This document shows, piece after piece, positions 33,835 to 45,353 of a DNA stretch of 64,000 bases. The DNA is taken from the NCBI GenBank assembly GCA_025201345.1, contig JAIXMG010000007.1, forward strand, positions 620,001 through 684,000, read 5' to 3'. Each line of letters begins with the position of its first letter. The first letter of the stretch is position 1. The translations under genes were made by a program, and so were the position numbers. The notes under the pieces are model-generated. The model was not told the DNA's origin. It saw only the letters and a program-made list of their open reading frames with translations, and did no database searches. The stretch comes from Thamnidium elegans (taxonomy: Eukaryota > Mucoromycota > Mucoromycetes > Mucorales > Mucoraceae).

Positions 33835-36419
33835 TTATTCTTCCATGTTATAAATTAAGTTCCAATCATCTAATACTTTAGCTATACTCTTTCTTTGAGT
33901 AGGATCTACTTGTAACATATCTTGTAATATACTTTTAAAGACTTGATTTTCTATATTGTCTCGAATCGCAATCTTTAAATGTTGTTTCATATCGTCGTTA
34001 AACGTAATCAAGTTCTTGACTTGAGTATCGTTCTCAAATAGTAGTCCACCTCCCGTAGCTATAGTATAAATGACGCATGCCAATGACCAAATATCGCTTG
34101 TTTCGCCGCTACTGGACCCATTACGAATAATCTCTGGCGACGTAAACGCTGTATGAGGCGCTAATATTTCGGCTGCTTGGCCAGACGGTTGCGCGTATCC
34201 AAAGTTACCTAAACGCCAATCGGTTGCCTTGGTTTCATCATCATAATAAAATGATTTCAAGTCGATCGCTAAATGAACAAATTTACTAGCATGCAGTGTC
34301 TCGACACTTTTAAGCACGGCATAAATAGACCAAATCTTGTAATCCGGGTTATGGTGGTCTACAAACGTCCATGTCTTTCTTTCAAACAACAAGTAGTACA
34401 ATGAATGTTCTGGGATCATGGGCGACGTGATCCAGATATACTGGTAGTTGAAATGAGGTGTTGGTTTACACAGCACAATACCTTGCGTGCTCTTCATAAT
34501 ATACTGATTCTCTTTTGACGACGTACAGCTCAAAACTGCATTTACAGAACGAACAAATGTCTTTAAATTGGACGCAGAAAAGTAATGAATAGTGTGTTTG
34601 ATACCGTCCTCTGCATCAAATGTACGAATCGAATATCCGTCTCTTAAATAAGATACTTTTTCTTCCTCGGCAGAAGTATATTTACCACTAAACAGATACA
34701 GCGGTCCGGATACATCAGGCTCCAGCGCTTGTAATTCGTTATTGGAAAGCTCGGCATATTTTATATGTGTCCCGTAATAGGTAAGTGGTCGAATGTCTGG
34801 GCGACTGCTATCTCGGTACTCGTCAGGTACCAAAACTGTTTCACGCAGGATACTGCTAGTTTGGCTGTGATTGACTGATGTCATATAAGGTGTTTGAACA
34901 TCGGTAGGTTGAATGGAAAGTGGCATGCTTCGGTAGTTACGTTGTGCCGAATGCTTATCACCTTTACGTTTTTTAGTGTACCATAGTGCTCCCAGTACAA
35001 GTAAAATAAACGCAATGATTCCTATCACAATACCCGCAATGGCTCCTCCGCCTAATCCACGAGCGTTGGAGATATTTTGCGTTAAGCTGGAACCGGAGTA
35101 GTTGTAGAAATGGTAACCTTGAGCTGAATCACCAGCAAGAACTAGAACATTATAAGGTGGGTTTTGCAAGACATCGTTTGACGTTTCAAGTATAGCCATC
35201 ACTACAGGTAAACCTTCTTCTGAGCTTATACTGGTTTTTTGAACGGTGTATGAGCCGTCAGCAGAATATTGTGTTTCTTCTGGTGTGACACTTCGTTTTA
35301 AAAGTCTTGGTGAAGCGCGTGTATCTGATTTTGATTCACCATTTATCTCTAAAAAAAAACAAAAGTTAGTATATGTCTGCAGAAAAAAAAAAAGAAAAAA
35401 AAGGGGAGCTTTACCTATGATTGAAGTACTGGATGAAGCTATTGTCGCTGTTGTTGATGTCGTAGTTGTATATTTTCTAGTTCTAACTTCACTACCTTCA
35501 ACTAGATATATATAAAAAAAAAATATATAGTTAAGATTACTGATACCTCTCTATTTTATATATAAAACTCTAACCTGTAGGAGAATTGGCTGAGGCAGTA
35601 GCAGTAATAGAACTGAAGGTTGCACCAGTTTGAGTTGAACTTAACTCAGACGAAGTAGCAATCTGTGTGGCGTTGTCGGGATTAAAGTTAACATACCCGT
35701 TTGTCATGAATAACTTTGTATAATTTGATAACGAAGTATCATGTTTATAAATATCTAGTTGCGTATTTAAAGCATGATACAATGCAATATACTGAGTTTG
35801 ATTAGTTGAGATAACGGTGCCGGTGGTTTGGTTATCGATATTAGAAATAAATGGTGTACTGCAGTAATCCAAATGATCGAATCGATACTGTTCAATAAAA
35901 TGAGATTCAATCACGTATAATATGTTACCGGTCGCGGCTAATACGGCTTGTTCCTGCATGGGCTTGGAGGTTAGCTGCGTGATGTTGTTGAGGTCTTGTA
36001 AGTTTAAGGTCAGTCGTTGATCTTGCGTGGCAACGTAGGCCATATTTTGTGTGTTGTTTTGACCTTGTATATGTGCGAAGGAGTGTAATATGGTGTTGTT
36101 TAAAACGATAGGTGTGGCGGAGAATTGAGGTGGGTTGGTGAGGTGTAATTGATAAATGGTAGAGTTAGTTTCAGCTACAGTTCAAAAAAAGAAGTTTAGA
36201 ATAGATTTTAATTTTATGGAGGAAGGGTATTTTACATGTAAAACTAAGGAACATGGAAAGTGTATCTGTCGAATAAGAACATAATCCATCAAATGTTGTG
36301 TTTGGGTATCCAGTAATATTAGAAAGTGGTTGTGAACTAGATCCCAGCGAATATAATTCGTTCTCTTTTGTGATAAATAAAAGAGTATTATTTATGTATC
36401 CTGAACAAACAATAGACAT
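33835..36419 (-). CDS. Receptor-like transmembrane protein with degenerate kinase domain
   Basis: Four exons: 36419-36236, 36174-35575, 35501-35415 and 35348-33835; 2385 nt, 794 residues in phase. Residues 1-290 form an N-glycosylation-rich ectodomain with repeated ITK-N-ELYSL/LYVIE-type strands, suggesting a beta-propeller. A Ser/Thr stalk follows, then one membrane span GGGAIAGIVIGIIAFILLVL (about 390-409), a basic stop-transfer YTKKRK and a kinase-fold tail. Kinase landmarks are altered: HLAIDLKSFYYD (649-660) in place of HRDLKPEN, GNFGYA (671-676) in place of DFG, SPEII in place of APE, SDIWSLACVIYTI kept. Loss of the DFG Asp and loop Asn implies weak or no catalysis. Start is uncertain: no signal peptide is seen after this ATG and a short 5' exon may be missing. 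Donor of intron 2 is unusual (GTTAGA). Confidence 0.8.
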
Positions 36420-37265
36420 TTTTTTTTTTTTTTGAACAGTAAAAATAAAAAAAGGGATAAGAAAACCTTTTTTTCATGAGGCTTTTTTTTTATTTTATAA
36501 AATGTGATGGGCTTAGAATAATTTTTTTTAAAAAACAATGCTTTGCCACTGCGTGTAACCAATTTTTTTTAGACAGTGTTATCTTTGGATGTGTACATGC
36601 GTGTAACAATAGAGGTAAAAATAGCAGGTAGTATAAAAACATTGAATGTTTTTTTCTTTGGTTTTTTTTTAGATGAAAAGTATTACATTTATAGAAGTGA
36701 TATAAATAGGCACTTAAACTTTCAGCCTTGAAACAGTACAGTCATCCCCCCTCTCTTTTGATGTTTGTTGGTGTACATATAAAAAAGCTCGAGGGTTCAG
36801 TAGACGTGATCATTTTTTTTAAAAGTAAATTATTGTCTTTTTTTTTATGTGTAATTTTCTTTCATGAGCATTTTACAAAAATATACTGTAATAGTTGAGA
36901 AAAAAAAAAGTTTAAAGTTATATATCTTTATCAAGACGACGAAACTATTAAAAAAAAAAAAGCAGTGAAAAGTTTCATTTAGAACAATAAACATCCTTAT
37001 AAATTTTGATATTTTGTTTTGTGCTAATGTAAACATCACATTTTTTTTTTTTGGCTACAGTGTGTACCCTAAACAGAGAGCACAAATTTTTGCATAAAGT
37101 GCTGAATTTATGAATGTCAAGACTTTAACTAATATTCGTCTTTTTTTACCTCTTTATATAAGTAGCACTTTGATCAAAAGTATACAAGTAGTTTGATGAT
37201 TTAACATCTTTGATTGTATTTCATCATCGCTTGTTCTCTCTCTCTCTTTACCCTATTAACTACAT

Positions 37266-37296
<31 letters not shown>

Positions 37297-37505
37297 ATTA
37301 TATCTGGCTATATCTTTTTAAAGAATAAAAATTATCTAATTATAAACGCTAAAAAAAAGGCGTTGATAATAATAGTTAGCCACGTAAATGATTATACAAA
37401 AGAAACGCCCATATATTTTTTTTTAAAAAAAAGAAGCCCATCATATATCAAAAACAAAACATATACATTTTTTTTTATTTAGAAAGAGGGAGAGGGGGGG
37501 GGGGA
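36420..37505. other. 1.1-kb intergenic region
   Basis: It contains the upstream region of the receptor-like gene and the 3' region of the F-box gene. AT-rich with many short T/A runs. A CT/GA inverted repeat lies at 37235-37292. No coding frame is supported. Confidence 0.5.
37235..37292. repeat. (CT)n / (GA)n inverted microsatellite
   Basis: A tract of about 14 nt of TC repeats (37235-37248) is followed 17 nt later by about 27 nt of AG repeats (37266-37292). The arms are complementary, so either transcript could form a 14-bp hairpin, and the DNA could cruciform. Confidence 0.75.
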
Positions 37506-38294
37506 CTATGTACTATAAACAATAATATTATCAAACTCTTTGATCTCCTGTTCTTGAATATATTGCACGTCTTTCTCTAGTACAGATGGCATGTGATACA
37601 TCCTACCAGAAAGACTTAAATCTACTGTATCACTTGAACCCGACAGCAGAGCCAAATACTTTAAACTGGAGCATACCTGAAATAACCTAGTCACATGGTA
37701 ACTTGACCAAGTACGTTTAGTCGCCACCACCAACAACTTTAACGACTCACCACCTAAACTCACCCCATCCAACAATGCTTCTGCTTGTATATGAATTTTG
37801 CAATTAGTAACATATACCTCTTCTAATCTAGGACAATTGGAAATAAGTTTGGCAAAGGTAGCAGCATCCAACGATGTAAAATGTTGTTGACCATTTAACC
37901 TCAAGGTACGTAAGGAAAGTGGTATAGTGAGCTGCTTTGAGAATGCGTGATCGGATAAGGTTATCCAGCTGCAGATCGTTAGATTTTCAAGGCAACTGCA
38001 GGACGTTAAGAGGTAGCGGATAATGTTGTCACGGACTCCCCAGATTTTAATGGTCTTTATAAGTGCGAGGTGAGGTTGAAGAATAAACTGTAAGGTAGAT
38101 AAGTTCCAGAGGTCAAGTGCGCCGGAAGACGGTGATGGAGCCAGTGTTATGGTGGTCCAGTTGCTGGGGTGGTCGCAGTAGGTACGCAATCGTTTGCAGG
38201 ATTGTCGTGTATTAGAAAGGTCGATTGGATCAAGTAATTGAATTATTTTCCAAATGATTTCTGAAGGTAAGAAAAATAAGTGACAAGAAGACAT
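37506..38294 (-). CDS. F-box protein with probable LRR-like C-terminal part
   Basis: Intronless, 262 residues. The F-box is at the N-terminus: FLPSEIIWKIIQLLDPIDLS, then NTRQSCKRLRTYCDHPSNW (about 8-46), matching the LP-x-E-I-...-I...L...DL....CK.L pattern that binds Skp1. The rest shows weak leucine-rich repeats such as LTICSWITLSDHAF, LRTLRLNGQQ, CPRLEEVYVTNCKI and SLKYLALLSGSS, like amino-terminal parts of FBXL proteins. It is thus a probable SCF ubiquitin-ligase adaptor. The LRR part is shorter than usual, so the protein may be small or C-terminally truncated; substrate unknown. It is divergent from riboflavin synthase across about 950 bp. Confidence 0.82.
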   Translation of the reverse strand: MSSCHLFFLPSEIIWKIIQLLDPIDLSNTRQSCKRLRTYCDHPSNWTTITLAPSPSSGALDLWNLSTLQFILQPHLALIKTIKIWGVRDNIIRYLLTSCSCLENLTICSWITLSDHAFSKQLTIPLSLRTLRLNGQQHFTSLDAATFAKLISNCPRLEEVYVTNCKIHIQAEALLDGVSLGGESLKLLVVATKRTWSSYHVTRLFQVCSSLKYLALLSGSSDTVDLSLSGRMYHMPSVLEKDVQYIQEQEIKEFDNIIVYST

Positions 38295-39250
38295 TGTACG
38301 TGTGTGTGGATGAAAATGAAGAGAGGTGTGTCCCTCCCTCCCTCTCTCTCTCTTATATATATATACAAGAAAAAAAAAACCGGCACCAACCGAAATGTTT
38401 TTTGATTTGTTTCGCCAAGGTTAGATGGGATAGTTTAATTACTGGTTATTATCGTTAATTTAAAACGTACGATATATGGTAATGATCAGTGTCATTCATT
38501 CGATTTGCCAAGATAACAAGAGTTTATTCAGGTTTTCTTTTTTACGTTATGATGGTAATTATATGTTTTTTTTTCTAGACTGATCATTATATAAAGCATG
38601 TGAGGTCTGGTACTTCTTTTATAGAAGAGGGAATTAAGAGGACAGACAAAGGCTCCTTTTTATTTTTTCATCTGTACGATCTGATTAATTTTTTTGTGAA
38701 AATAAAATTGCACAATGAATAAACTGACGACACATGTATTGGAGAAATAATTCTTTTACCCGTTCCGGTAATGATTTAATTACTAGTATGTCTAATGGGG
38801 GGGGGATATTCATCAATATGTATTAGTTTCTTTTTCAAGCATTGTACTATTTGATATTTCTTGTTGGAAACAACTTTTTTTTATTTTTTATTATCTTGAT
38901 CAACTAGTTTAATTTATCTCAATTTTGAAGTAAAAAAGCGCACTAGTAACTTTTGCATAAATATATTATGTTATGGTTGATAGAATAGAAAGTATTCTCT
39001 CACTAGTACATACATGTAAGTACCTGTGACCCGGACCATCGACGCTGACGTATTCTTATAAGCCATCTGGTTTGATTCTTCAATTGAAGTTTTAATGCTT
39101 CCAAAAAGTTTGTAATTGCTTTGTAAGACATCTCCTTATTGACAGTCCTACTTTTCTGACATTAAATCTGTTCCAATAACCTACTTGAAAACCATTCCCT
39201 TTTTTTCCTCTTCTTCTTTTTAGTAAGCAAAAAAAAAAAAAAAAAAAAAA
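38295..39250. other. Divergent intergenic region (F-box / riboflavin synthase)
   Basis: A shared upstream region of 956 bp. A CT-rich tract lies at 38332-38352, just upstream of the F-box ATG. An A-run of about 21 nt directly precedes the riboflavin synthase ATG. No binding site is recognised. Confidence 0.5.
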
Positions 39251-40089
39251 ATGTTTACAGGTCTTGTTGAAATTATGGGTACAATCTCCTCCATTAAGGA
39301 GCAAGATAACTCAGAGTCTGGTGGAAATGGCTGGACTATTACAGTTTCTGACGCAGCCGAGATCTTGACTGATTGTCATCTTGGTGACAGTATTGCCATC
39401 AATGGTACGAACGTAAAAGAAAAAAATAAAAAATATTGTGTATGATTTTTTTGTATTCACTTTTGTTTTTATTTTATTTTTTAAAAAAAGGTACTTGTTT
39501 AACCGCTACTGAATTTGATAAGGATTCATTTAAAGTAGGTGTTGCACCTGAAACTTTAAGATGCACCAATTTAGGTAACTTAAGAGGACACTCTTCTCTG
39601 AAAAGGTATATAGTTTCTTTTTTTTTAACTGGAGGTTTTCTTTTATTAGGTGATTTAAAGGTAGGTGATAAGGTTAACTTGGAACGCGCCATGGATTCCA
39701 ATAAAAGATTTGGCGGCCATATGGTTCAAGGACACGTCGATAATACAGTAAAGATTATCTCTATTAAACCAGAGGGTAACTCTATTTGGTATACACTTCA
39801 AATGGAAGAAGAAGATAGAGATAAGATGAGATACGTTATCCCTAAAGGATTTATTTGTTTGGATGGTACTTCACTTACTGTATGTGATGTCAATGATGAT
39901 GAACGTACTTTCTCTATCATGATGATTGCTCATACTCAAGCTCATGTTATCATGCCTTTAAAGAAAGTAGGTGATCGCGTTAATGTTGAGGTCGATATGT
40001 TGGCCAAGTATGCTCTCAAGAGTTTAGAGGATGCTATTAAGAATAATCAAGGAATTGAAGCTTTGGTTAAGCGTGTATTAAAGGCATAA
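39251..40089 (+). CDS. RIB5: Riboflavin synthase
   Basis: Three exons (39251-39404, 39491-39574, 39650-40089); 678 nt, 225 residues, as expected for the alpha-chain homotrimer enzyme. It joins two molecules of 6,7-dimethyl-8-ribityllumazine into riboflavin plus the pyrimidinedione, the last step of vitamin B2 synthesis. Two lumazine-binding repeats are seen. The first starts with the diagnostic MFTGLVE and continues IAINGTCLTATEFDKDSFKV across intron 1, then VAPETLRCTNLGDLKVGDKV across intron 2. The second starts with GGHMVQGHVD and has CLDGTSLTV. Both introns restore conserved motifs exactly. Acceptor 1 is AAAAAAAG, preceded by a T-rich tract. Its stop lies 39 nt from the convergent CotH gene's stop. 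Confidence 0.95.
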
Positions 40090-40128
40090 TTTTTTTATTT
40101 TATTAAAATAAAAATTATTGTTTTTTTT

Positions 40129-41944
40129 TTATTGTGTAGTATTATAAAATTTTAAAATTGCATTACTTTGATTTTGTACCCATTCCTTGACACCGCTTAA
40201 AGATTGAAAGCCAGTGGGACCATCAACTGCGACCTGGAAAGGTACGTTGGCTCCTATACGTTTAGCAAAATCAGCCATGACGTTCATATCCATATTGGGA
40301 GGAAGGGTATTGCCTAGTTGACTCATAATGTCTTCCATTGAAGAAGTAGGAGCACTTTCAGCTGAGCCCATTTCACCCATAATATCTTTTCCTACACGAG
40401 GCAATTGACTATCCCAAGCAACATCTTGTTCAATCAATTGAGTAATTTGATCAATACGGCGATTCATAACCTTTGGGTTAACAATTTGTTGAGTTAAATT
40501 GAGTAATAATCCTTCATAGGTTTGTTTGAATTCAGAAACTTGCATCATCTTGTTCATTAAAGGACGTGTGCCCATACCTGGATAAGTAGAATAGTTACCG
40601 GACCACATATCATCTAATTTAAACATGGTAGAACCAAACGTAAGGTCCATATCAGAAGGAATATAAAAAAAGGTATCGGTTTCCAAGTTTTGATAGAGAT
40701 AGTAATTATCTGCCATGGTAGTATAACCATCAGCATAACCCAATAAGAATTCAAGTGCCATAGAACGAAGGAAAGAATCCGTATCAAATTTCTTTTTCCA
40801 GGCCTTGACAGAATCTTCTCCACTTGTGGTAGGAGCGGTATCAATAAATTTGGTGAATTCCATTAAAGGTTTGTAGTTTTCTTTTTCTTCACCATCAGCT
40901 TCAACCTTGACCTTATACTGTCCATCGGCATAAGCAGTAATATTATCATGGTAACTTAAATCAGAGATATGGCCCATTGCTGAAGAGGCAGCAGTTTGAA
41001 ATTTACCTTGATACAAGTACCCGTTCTTATACTTTTTATCACCTTTAGCAAACGAGTTTGCTAACCAAGGGTTTTTAAAAGTTTCGATAATACCAAATAA
41101 ACCAAGTTCTTGATTGTTTAAAAAGACGCGGACAAAAGAAAATTCAGAAGAGATTAAACCGGTTGACTTGACAACATCATAAGCTAATTGTTCACGAATA
41201 TAGGATGGATCAGTATCTAATGCTCTTAACTTGAGTCGTCTAAACTTAGCCAATCTATCCTTCTTTTTCAATTTGATGTTGTAGGAAAGTTTAGGCATCC
41301 AGCGTGAGCTACGACCAGATAAAGAGATCTCGGCTTCGTTGAAAGACAATGTTTCGTTTAATGTAATATAGGTCATTTTGGACATAACTTTAGGGTCTTC
41401 TAACGAACTACTGTTGTGCATCTTGTCCATATCCACTTGATTAGCCACCAGATGAATAGTAGGAATTTCACCTTCACGATGTAAATCAGATTTGACACGA
41501 TGAATAGCCTTTAATGGTTCATAAACAATAGGGAATTCACTCACTGATTGTTTGTTCCAAGTTCGGTTAAAAAATTCGTTAACTGAATCTTTGTCAATTG
41601 GTTGACGCAAAAATGGTTCAACCTCGGTAACGTTACTGGTTTTGTTTATTTTCAAGTATTGGTAACCGTGGCTAGCAACAGGGGCTTTACCGGTATGTAG
41701 AATTTGAGTACGATCTTGGTCGAAAGAAAGTGGGTAGGTAACATTGTCTACCATAACTGCCATCGTATGGGTATCATTTAATAGACCAATCACATTATAT
41801 TCGATTTTATTTGGTTGTGCCTGAGTAGCAACTACAAACAAACCCAAAACTATGTTTATTGTTTAGCATACATGTATTTTTACAAATGATATATAGAAAA
41901 AAAAAAAAAAACTTACAGAGTGGTAAAACTTTAGCGCTAATCAT
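40129..41944 (-). CDS. CotH-like spore coat protein H homologue, paralogue 2
   Basis: Two exons, 41944-41917 (28 nt) and 41849-40129; 1749 nt, 582 residues, the same length as paralogue 1. The signal peptide is split by the intron: MISAKVLPLFLGLFVVATQA. CotH landmarks: SLSGRSSRWMPKLSYNIKL (about 185-205), LRALDTDPSYIREQLAYDVV, VFLNNQELGLFGI, EFLLGYADGYTTMADNYYLY, and SDMDLTFGS with the DxD pair expected for this atypical kinase fold. Several N-x-S/T sites suit a secreted glycoprotein. The C-terminal part has Met/Ser-rich low complexity (MGEMGSAESAPTSSMEDIM) before a last conserved block. Compared with paralogue 1, only the first intron is shared, at the same phase and codon; the rest is intronless. 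Function in this fungus is inferred to be spore-surface or extracellular. Host interaction is not predictable from this view. Confidence 0.93.
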
Positions 41945-42707
41945 ATTATTAGTGTGAGAAATAGGAATAAAAAAAAAAGGCTATTTTTTTATTTTATAGC
42001 ATTTTAACTGTAGCGCTACTGGAAAGACATTTTCCGTTTTTTTTTTTTTTTTTAATGCTTTTCCGTTTATGAATGATAATATAACGTCATGACTGGGTAC
42101 GTTTTTTTTTTTTTTTTTTTTCTAATGGAGAATTTCTGCCCGAATGTATTGTAACGAATAGTTTTTAGTAGAGCATTTTGTTTTTTTAATCGGAGTGGGA
42201 TATGAAGTCATTTTGTATATCTTCAAAAATTAAACTTTATGGCCCCAAGTACCAACCGGTATAATATTTAAGAATTGGAAAAGATGTACTTATTTAAAAA
42301 AATCCCTTATTCATAACTGAAGAAAAAATCGTTTTGAGATCATTTGAAAAAAAAGAGCATTAAAGGAAAGTTGCGGTTCTAATCTTTGTATGGTATCACG
42401 ATCGACTAGCTCAATCGACCTAATATATATATATTTTTTTTTTTTTTTACTTGGTTCACCTCTGGGCACTCTGACTGTGTTTCAAGATTTGACAAAGATA
42501 GCTCCATATTGAAAGAATGGTTTAGATAGTCCGGAATACCAAGGGATAATTTTCTGTAGAAAAGAACTTTCTTTAAGGCCAATCTTTGGACAAAGAAGTC
42601 TATGGTCAACATGTTAATCAGCATATTGATATGGTATATGTTCTTGGCTATACCGTTGAAAAAAAAAATCAAAATATCATAGCTAACGTAAGATATGTTA
42701 GTAGTTC
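41945..42707. other. Intergenic region, AT-rich
   Basis: Promoter region of CotH paralogue 2, with T-runs near 42037-42054 and 42101-42121. A minus ORF at 42672-42406 has no recognisable features. Nothing else is supported. Confidence 0.45.
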
Positions 42708-43313
42708 TTGAATCCTTTATTTAAACGTTGTTCAACGATACCGTTCAACAATTACATCACTAGTCATGAAATATTCAGATGGAATATTGAAGGACTGACT
42801 GTGCTGAAGACGGAATCTATAAGAGAATTGAATACCAGAAGCGGCACCTACACGATCTACAATGTATCCGACTGTTTAGGTTTTGAAAGTAATTACCTAA
42901 AAGGAAACAAAACAAAACCAACAGTATATATTTACATTTGAATTCAGTACACCTAACTGTCGATTCTATACGTGTAAATGTCCTTATTTATATTATGGAA
43001 CAAGCGAAGCATGTCAATATATTGCATGTGAAGATTAAGGATGTACTCGGAAATACAAAGGTAGGAAAATTGGCGATAAGGTTGTTAAACCATTTGAAGG
43101 CTTACACAGTTGGAAAAAAGAAGATTTTGAAATAGAGCATATGTTTGGTAGATACAAGTGCGCTTTAAACCCGGGAATGAGTTTCCCGAGTTCAGAAAAT
43201 GTCACTTCGAAAAAATACAAGAAGAGTACATAGATATCTATGGAAACGGCAATTATGAATTTGCTCGATTTGAAGTTAGCTGGGGTGATTATAAGAGCGA
43301 TGGATATTTTTAA
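42708..43313 (+). pseudogene. Broken Cys-rich gene of unknown family
   Basis: Protein-like sequence continues for about 600 nt but changes frame and meets stops. A first part (to about 42890) leads into a Cys-dense stretch with FYTCKCPYLYYGTSEACQ and an in-frame stop shortly after. A second frame carries GRKIGDKVVKPFEG and IEHMFGRYKCALNPG. A last one ends YEFARFEVSWGDYKSDGYF and TAA. The Cys spacing and ending suggest a small secreted or modular protein. No family is recognised and I have not rebuilt an intact version. Unidentified introns could explain part of the breakage. Confidence 0.4.
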
Positions 43314-43548
43314 TTAATTAATAAATAAAATCCTATCTGACCTAACTATAGGGCTTTATCGAATCTGTGCCTTACTAAGGTTTATAGCAGCTATGATGAG
43401 GACTCATAGCACAGCAAAATGCAGTAAAAATGCTTAAGCCAATCATAATACATCGGATCGATTTGATTTCAAAAATGAAGAGCTAATATTTTTTTTCTCT
43501 CTTTCTTTTTTTGTTTAAAAAATAACATTAATTTTTTTTTATACCAAA

Positions 43549-44182
43549 ATGCAACCTGAAAATACTATCGTTATGGACGCACGTCAATCTGTCGAAGATC
43601 AGCTTAATGAGTTATTACAAGAGTTGTTTGAATTAAGTGTGATTGTGTATGATTTCCAACCCGATGGCAACAAACTTGTTTGGAAGAAAATGTAGGTCTT
43701 TTTTTTTTATTGGTAGTTTTTTTCCTAGATAGTTAATAGAAAAGGGGTTATATAGTAATAGCGTTATTGATCACTATCAAAAGATTGATGAATTAAAAGA
43801 CGGTATTGAATCATTTATCCCTGAAGAAGTCATCAAGTATGCGATTGAGTTTTTGTTGTTGTTGGGGGAATACACATTTATATTGAACTTTATTTAGCTT
43901 TGTAGAACACGGTAAAAACCCAGATATATTTACGCAAGGATTTGTAGAAAGAGCAGCAACCGAAAATCAGTTTACGAATGGTAAAATCAAAGCAGTCAAC
44001 GTAAGTTATTTAGTTTTATAATTCTTGTTACTATACTTGTTTTATTCCCCCTTTTTTTCTTTTTTCTTTTCTTTTTTCTTTTGCACCAATGTTTATATAT
44101 ATATAATATACAGGAATTTAGAGGTATTCTGACAGAGGAGTTTTCCAAATCGTTTCCTGATTTATACAACGGCAGCCAGTAG
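43549..44182 (+). CDS. MED10: Mediator complex subunit 10
   Basis: Four exons: 43549-43691, 43756-43836, 43898-44000 and 44114-44182; 396 nt, 131 residues, typical for fungal Med10/Nut2. Seen: an N-terminal helix VEDQLNELLQELFELSVIVY, the loop FIPEEVINFVEHGKNPDIFT joined across intron 2 (family: IPlevi.YVe.GrNPD.yT), GFVERAATENQFTNGKIKAV, then FRGILTEEFSKSFPDL. Med10 belongs to the Mediator middle module, linking activators to RNA polymerase II in the nucleus. All junctions keep phase. It lies 200 bp upstream of the U2A' gene in the same direction. Confidence 0.93.
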
Positions 44183-44382
44183 AGTATTTACATACACATT
44201 AGAAAAAAAGCGGTTGTTTAATCATAAACAAGCCACTATTTCATTACCAGACAGAAGCTAAACAATTTTGTTTACTTTTTTTCTTTTTTTTTTTTTTTTT
44301 CCTTTCCCACTTTTTTTTTCCTTTCTCTCTCTATCATCTTTGTTAAAAAGAAAAAAAAGACGAATTAATAACTACAAATAAA

Positions 44383-45321
44383 ATGAAGTTGACTGCAGAT
44401 TTAATTAATAATAGCATCTCACATATTAATCCTTTAGGGGATCGTGAACTTATTCTTAGAGGTATAATTTAAATGAAAAAAAGGACGCGCAACACACATG
44501 TTTTTATTGAAATTGTTCACTATTAGATTTAAAGATACCAGCCATTGAAAACCTTGGTGTTACCAAAGTAAGTGACGATATAAAAAAAAAGGGTATTTAA
44601 AGAAGAGAAAAGAAACTAATAAAGGTCGCATTTTTTTTTTATATGTATAGGATTTAAATGATTCTATTGACTTTATAAATAATGATTTACGTGTATTAGG
44701 CAACTTTCCTCGTTTAAATCGTTTACAACAATTATTACTCAACAATAACCGTATCAGTAAAATCGAAAGTGGTATCGAAACATTTGTGCCTAACCTTCAT
44801 ACCATTATATTAACCAACAATGCGATTTCTGAATTGGGAGATTTGGAACCTTTGGCTAAATGTAAAAAGTTGACACATTTGAGCGTATTGGATAATCCAG
44901 TTACCAAAAAACCTCATTATCGTCTTTATGTCATTTATAAATTACCTCAACTTCATGTATTGGATTTTAATAAGGTTAAATTGTCTGAAAGAAAGGAAGC
45001 TGAACAACTGTTCCGTAAATCTGATGGCTCTGATAATGATTTGGCCAAGTCTATTACCGATAGTAAAACAAAGACATTTGAACCTGGAGAAGGATTAGGT
45101 GATCAAGCTGTCAGTCATGGTCTTACACCTGAAGAACAACTCAAGATTAAGGTAAGTCCTAGAAAGACACATTTAAAAAAAAGGGAATTTTTTTTTTCTA
45201 TTTATTGAATATTCTATTACTGTTTATTTTGTAGGAGGCTCTTAAGCAAGCAACATCACTTGATGAAATTTCAAGATTAGAACGTTTATTAAAAGCAGGT
45301 CATGTACCTTCCAACAAATAA
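44383..45321 (+). CDS. U2 small nuclear ribonucleoprotein A'
   Basis: Four exons: 44383-44461, 44527-44567, 44651-45151 and 45235-45321; 708 nt, 235 residues, as usual for U2A' (yeast Lea1, human SNRPA1). It begins MKLTADLINNSISHINPLGD with RELILRDLKIPAIENLGVTK across introns 1 and 2, the family's invariant start. LRRs follow: LNRLQQLLLNNNRISKI, LHTIILTNNAISELGDL, and LTHLSVLDNPVTKKPHYRLY with the LRR-cap, then a charged tail containing LTPEEQLKIKEAL. U2A' pairs with U2B'' on U2 snRNA stem-loop IV in the spliceosome. Exon 2 is only 41 nt. The stop is 32 nt from the convergent neighbour's stop. Confidence 0.95.
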
Positions 45322-45353
45322 AAAGAGAAAGACAGAGAAAAATAGTTTTTTTT

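Noticed and set aside
37235..37292. Transcription terminator
   Set aside because: The CT/GA inverted arms are microsatellites; intrinsic terminators of this form are not a eukaryotic Pol II signal.
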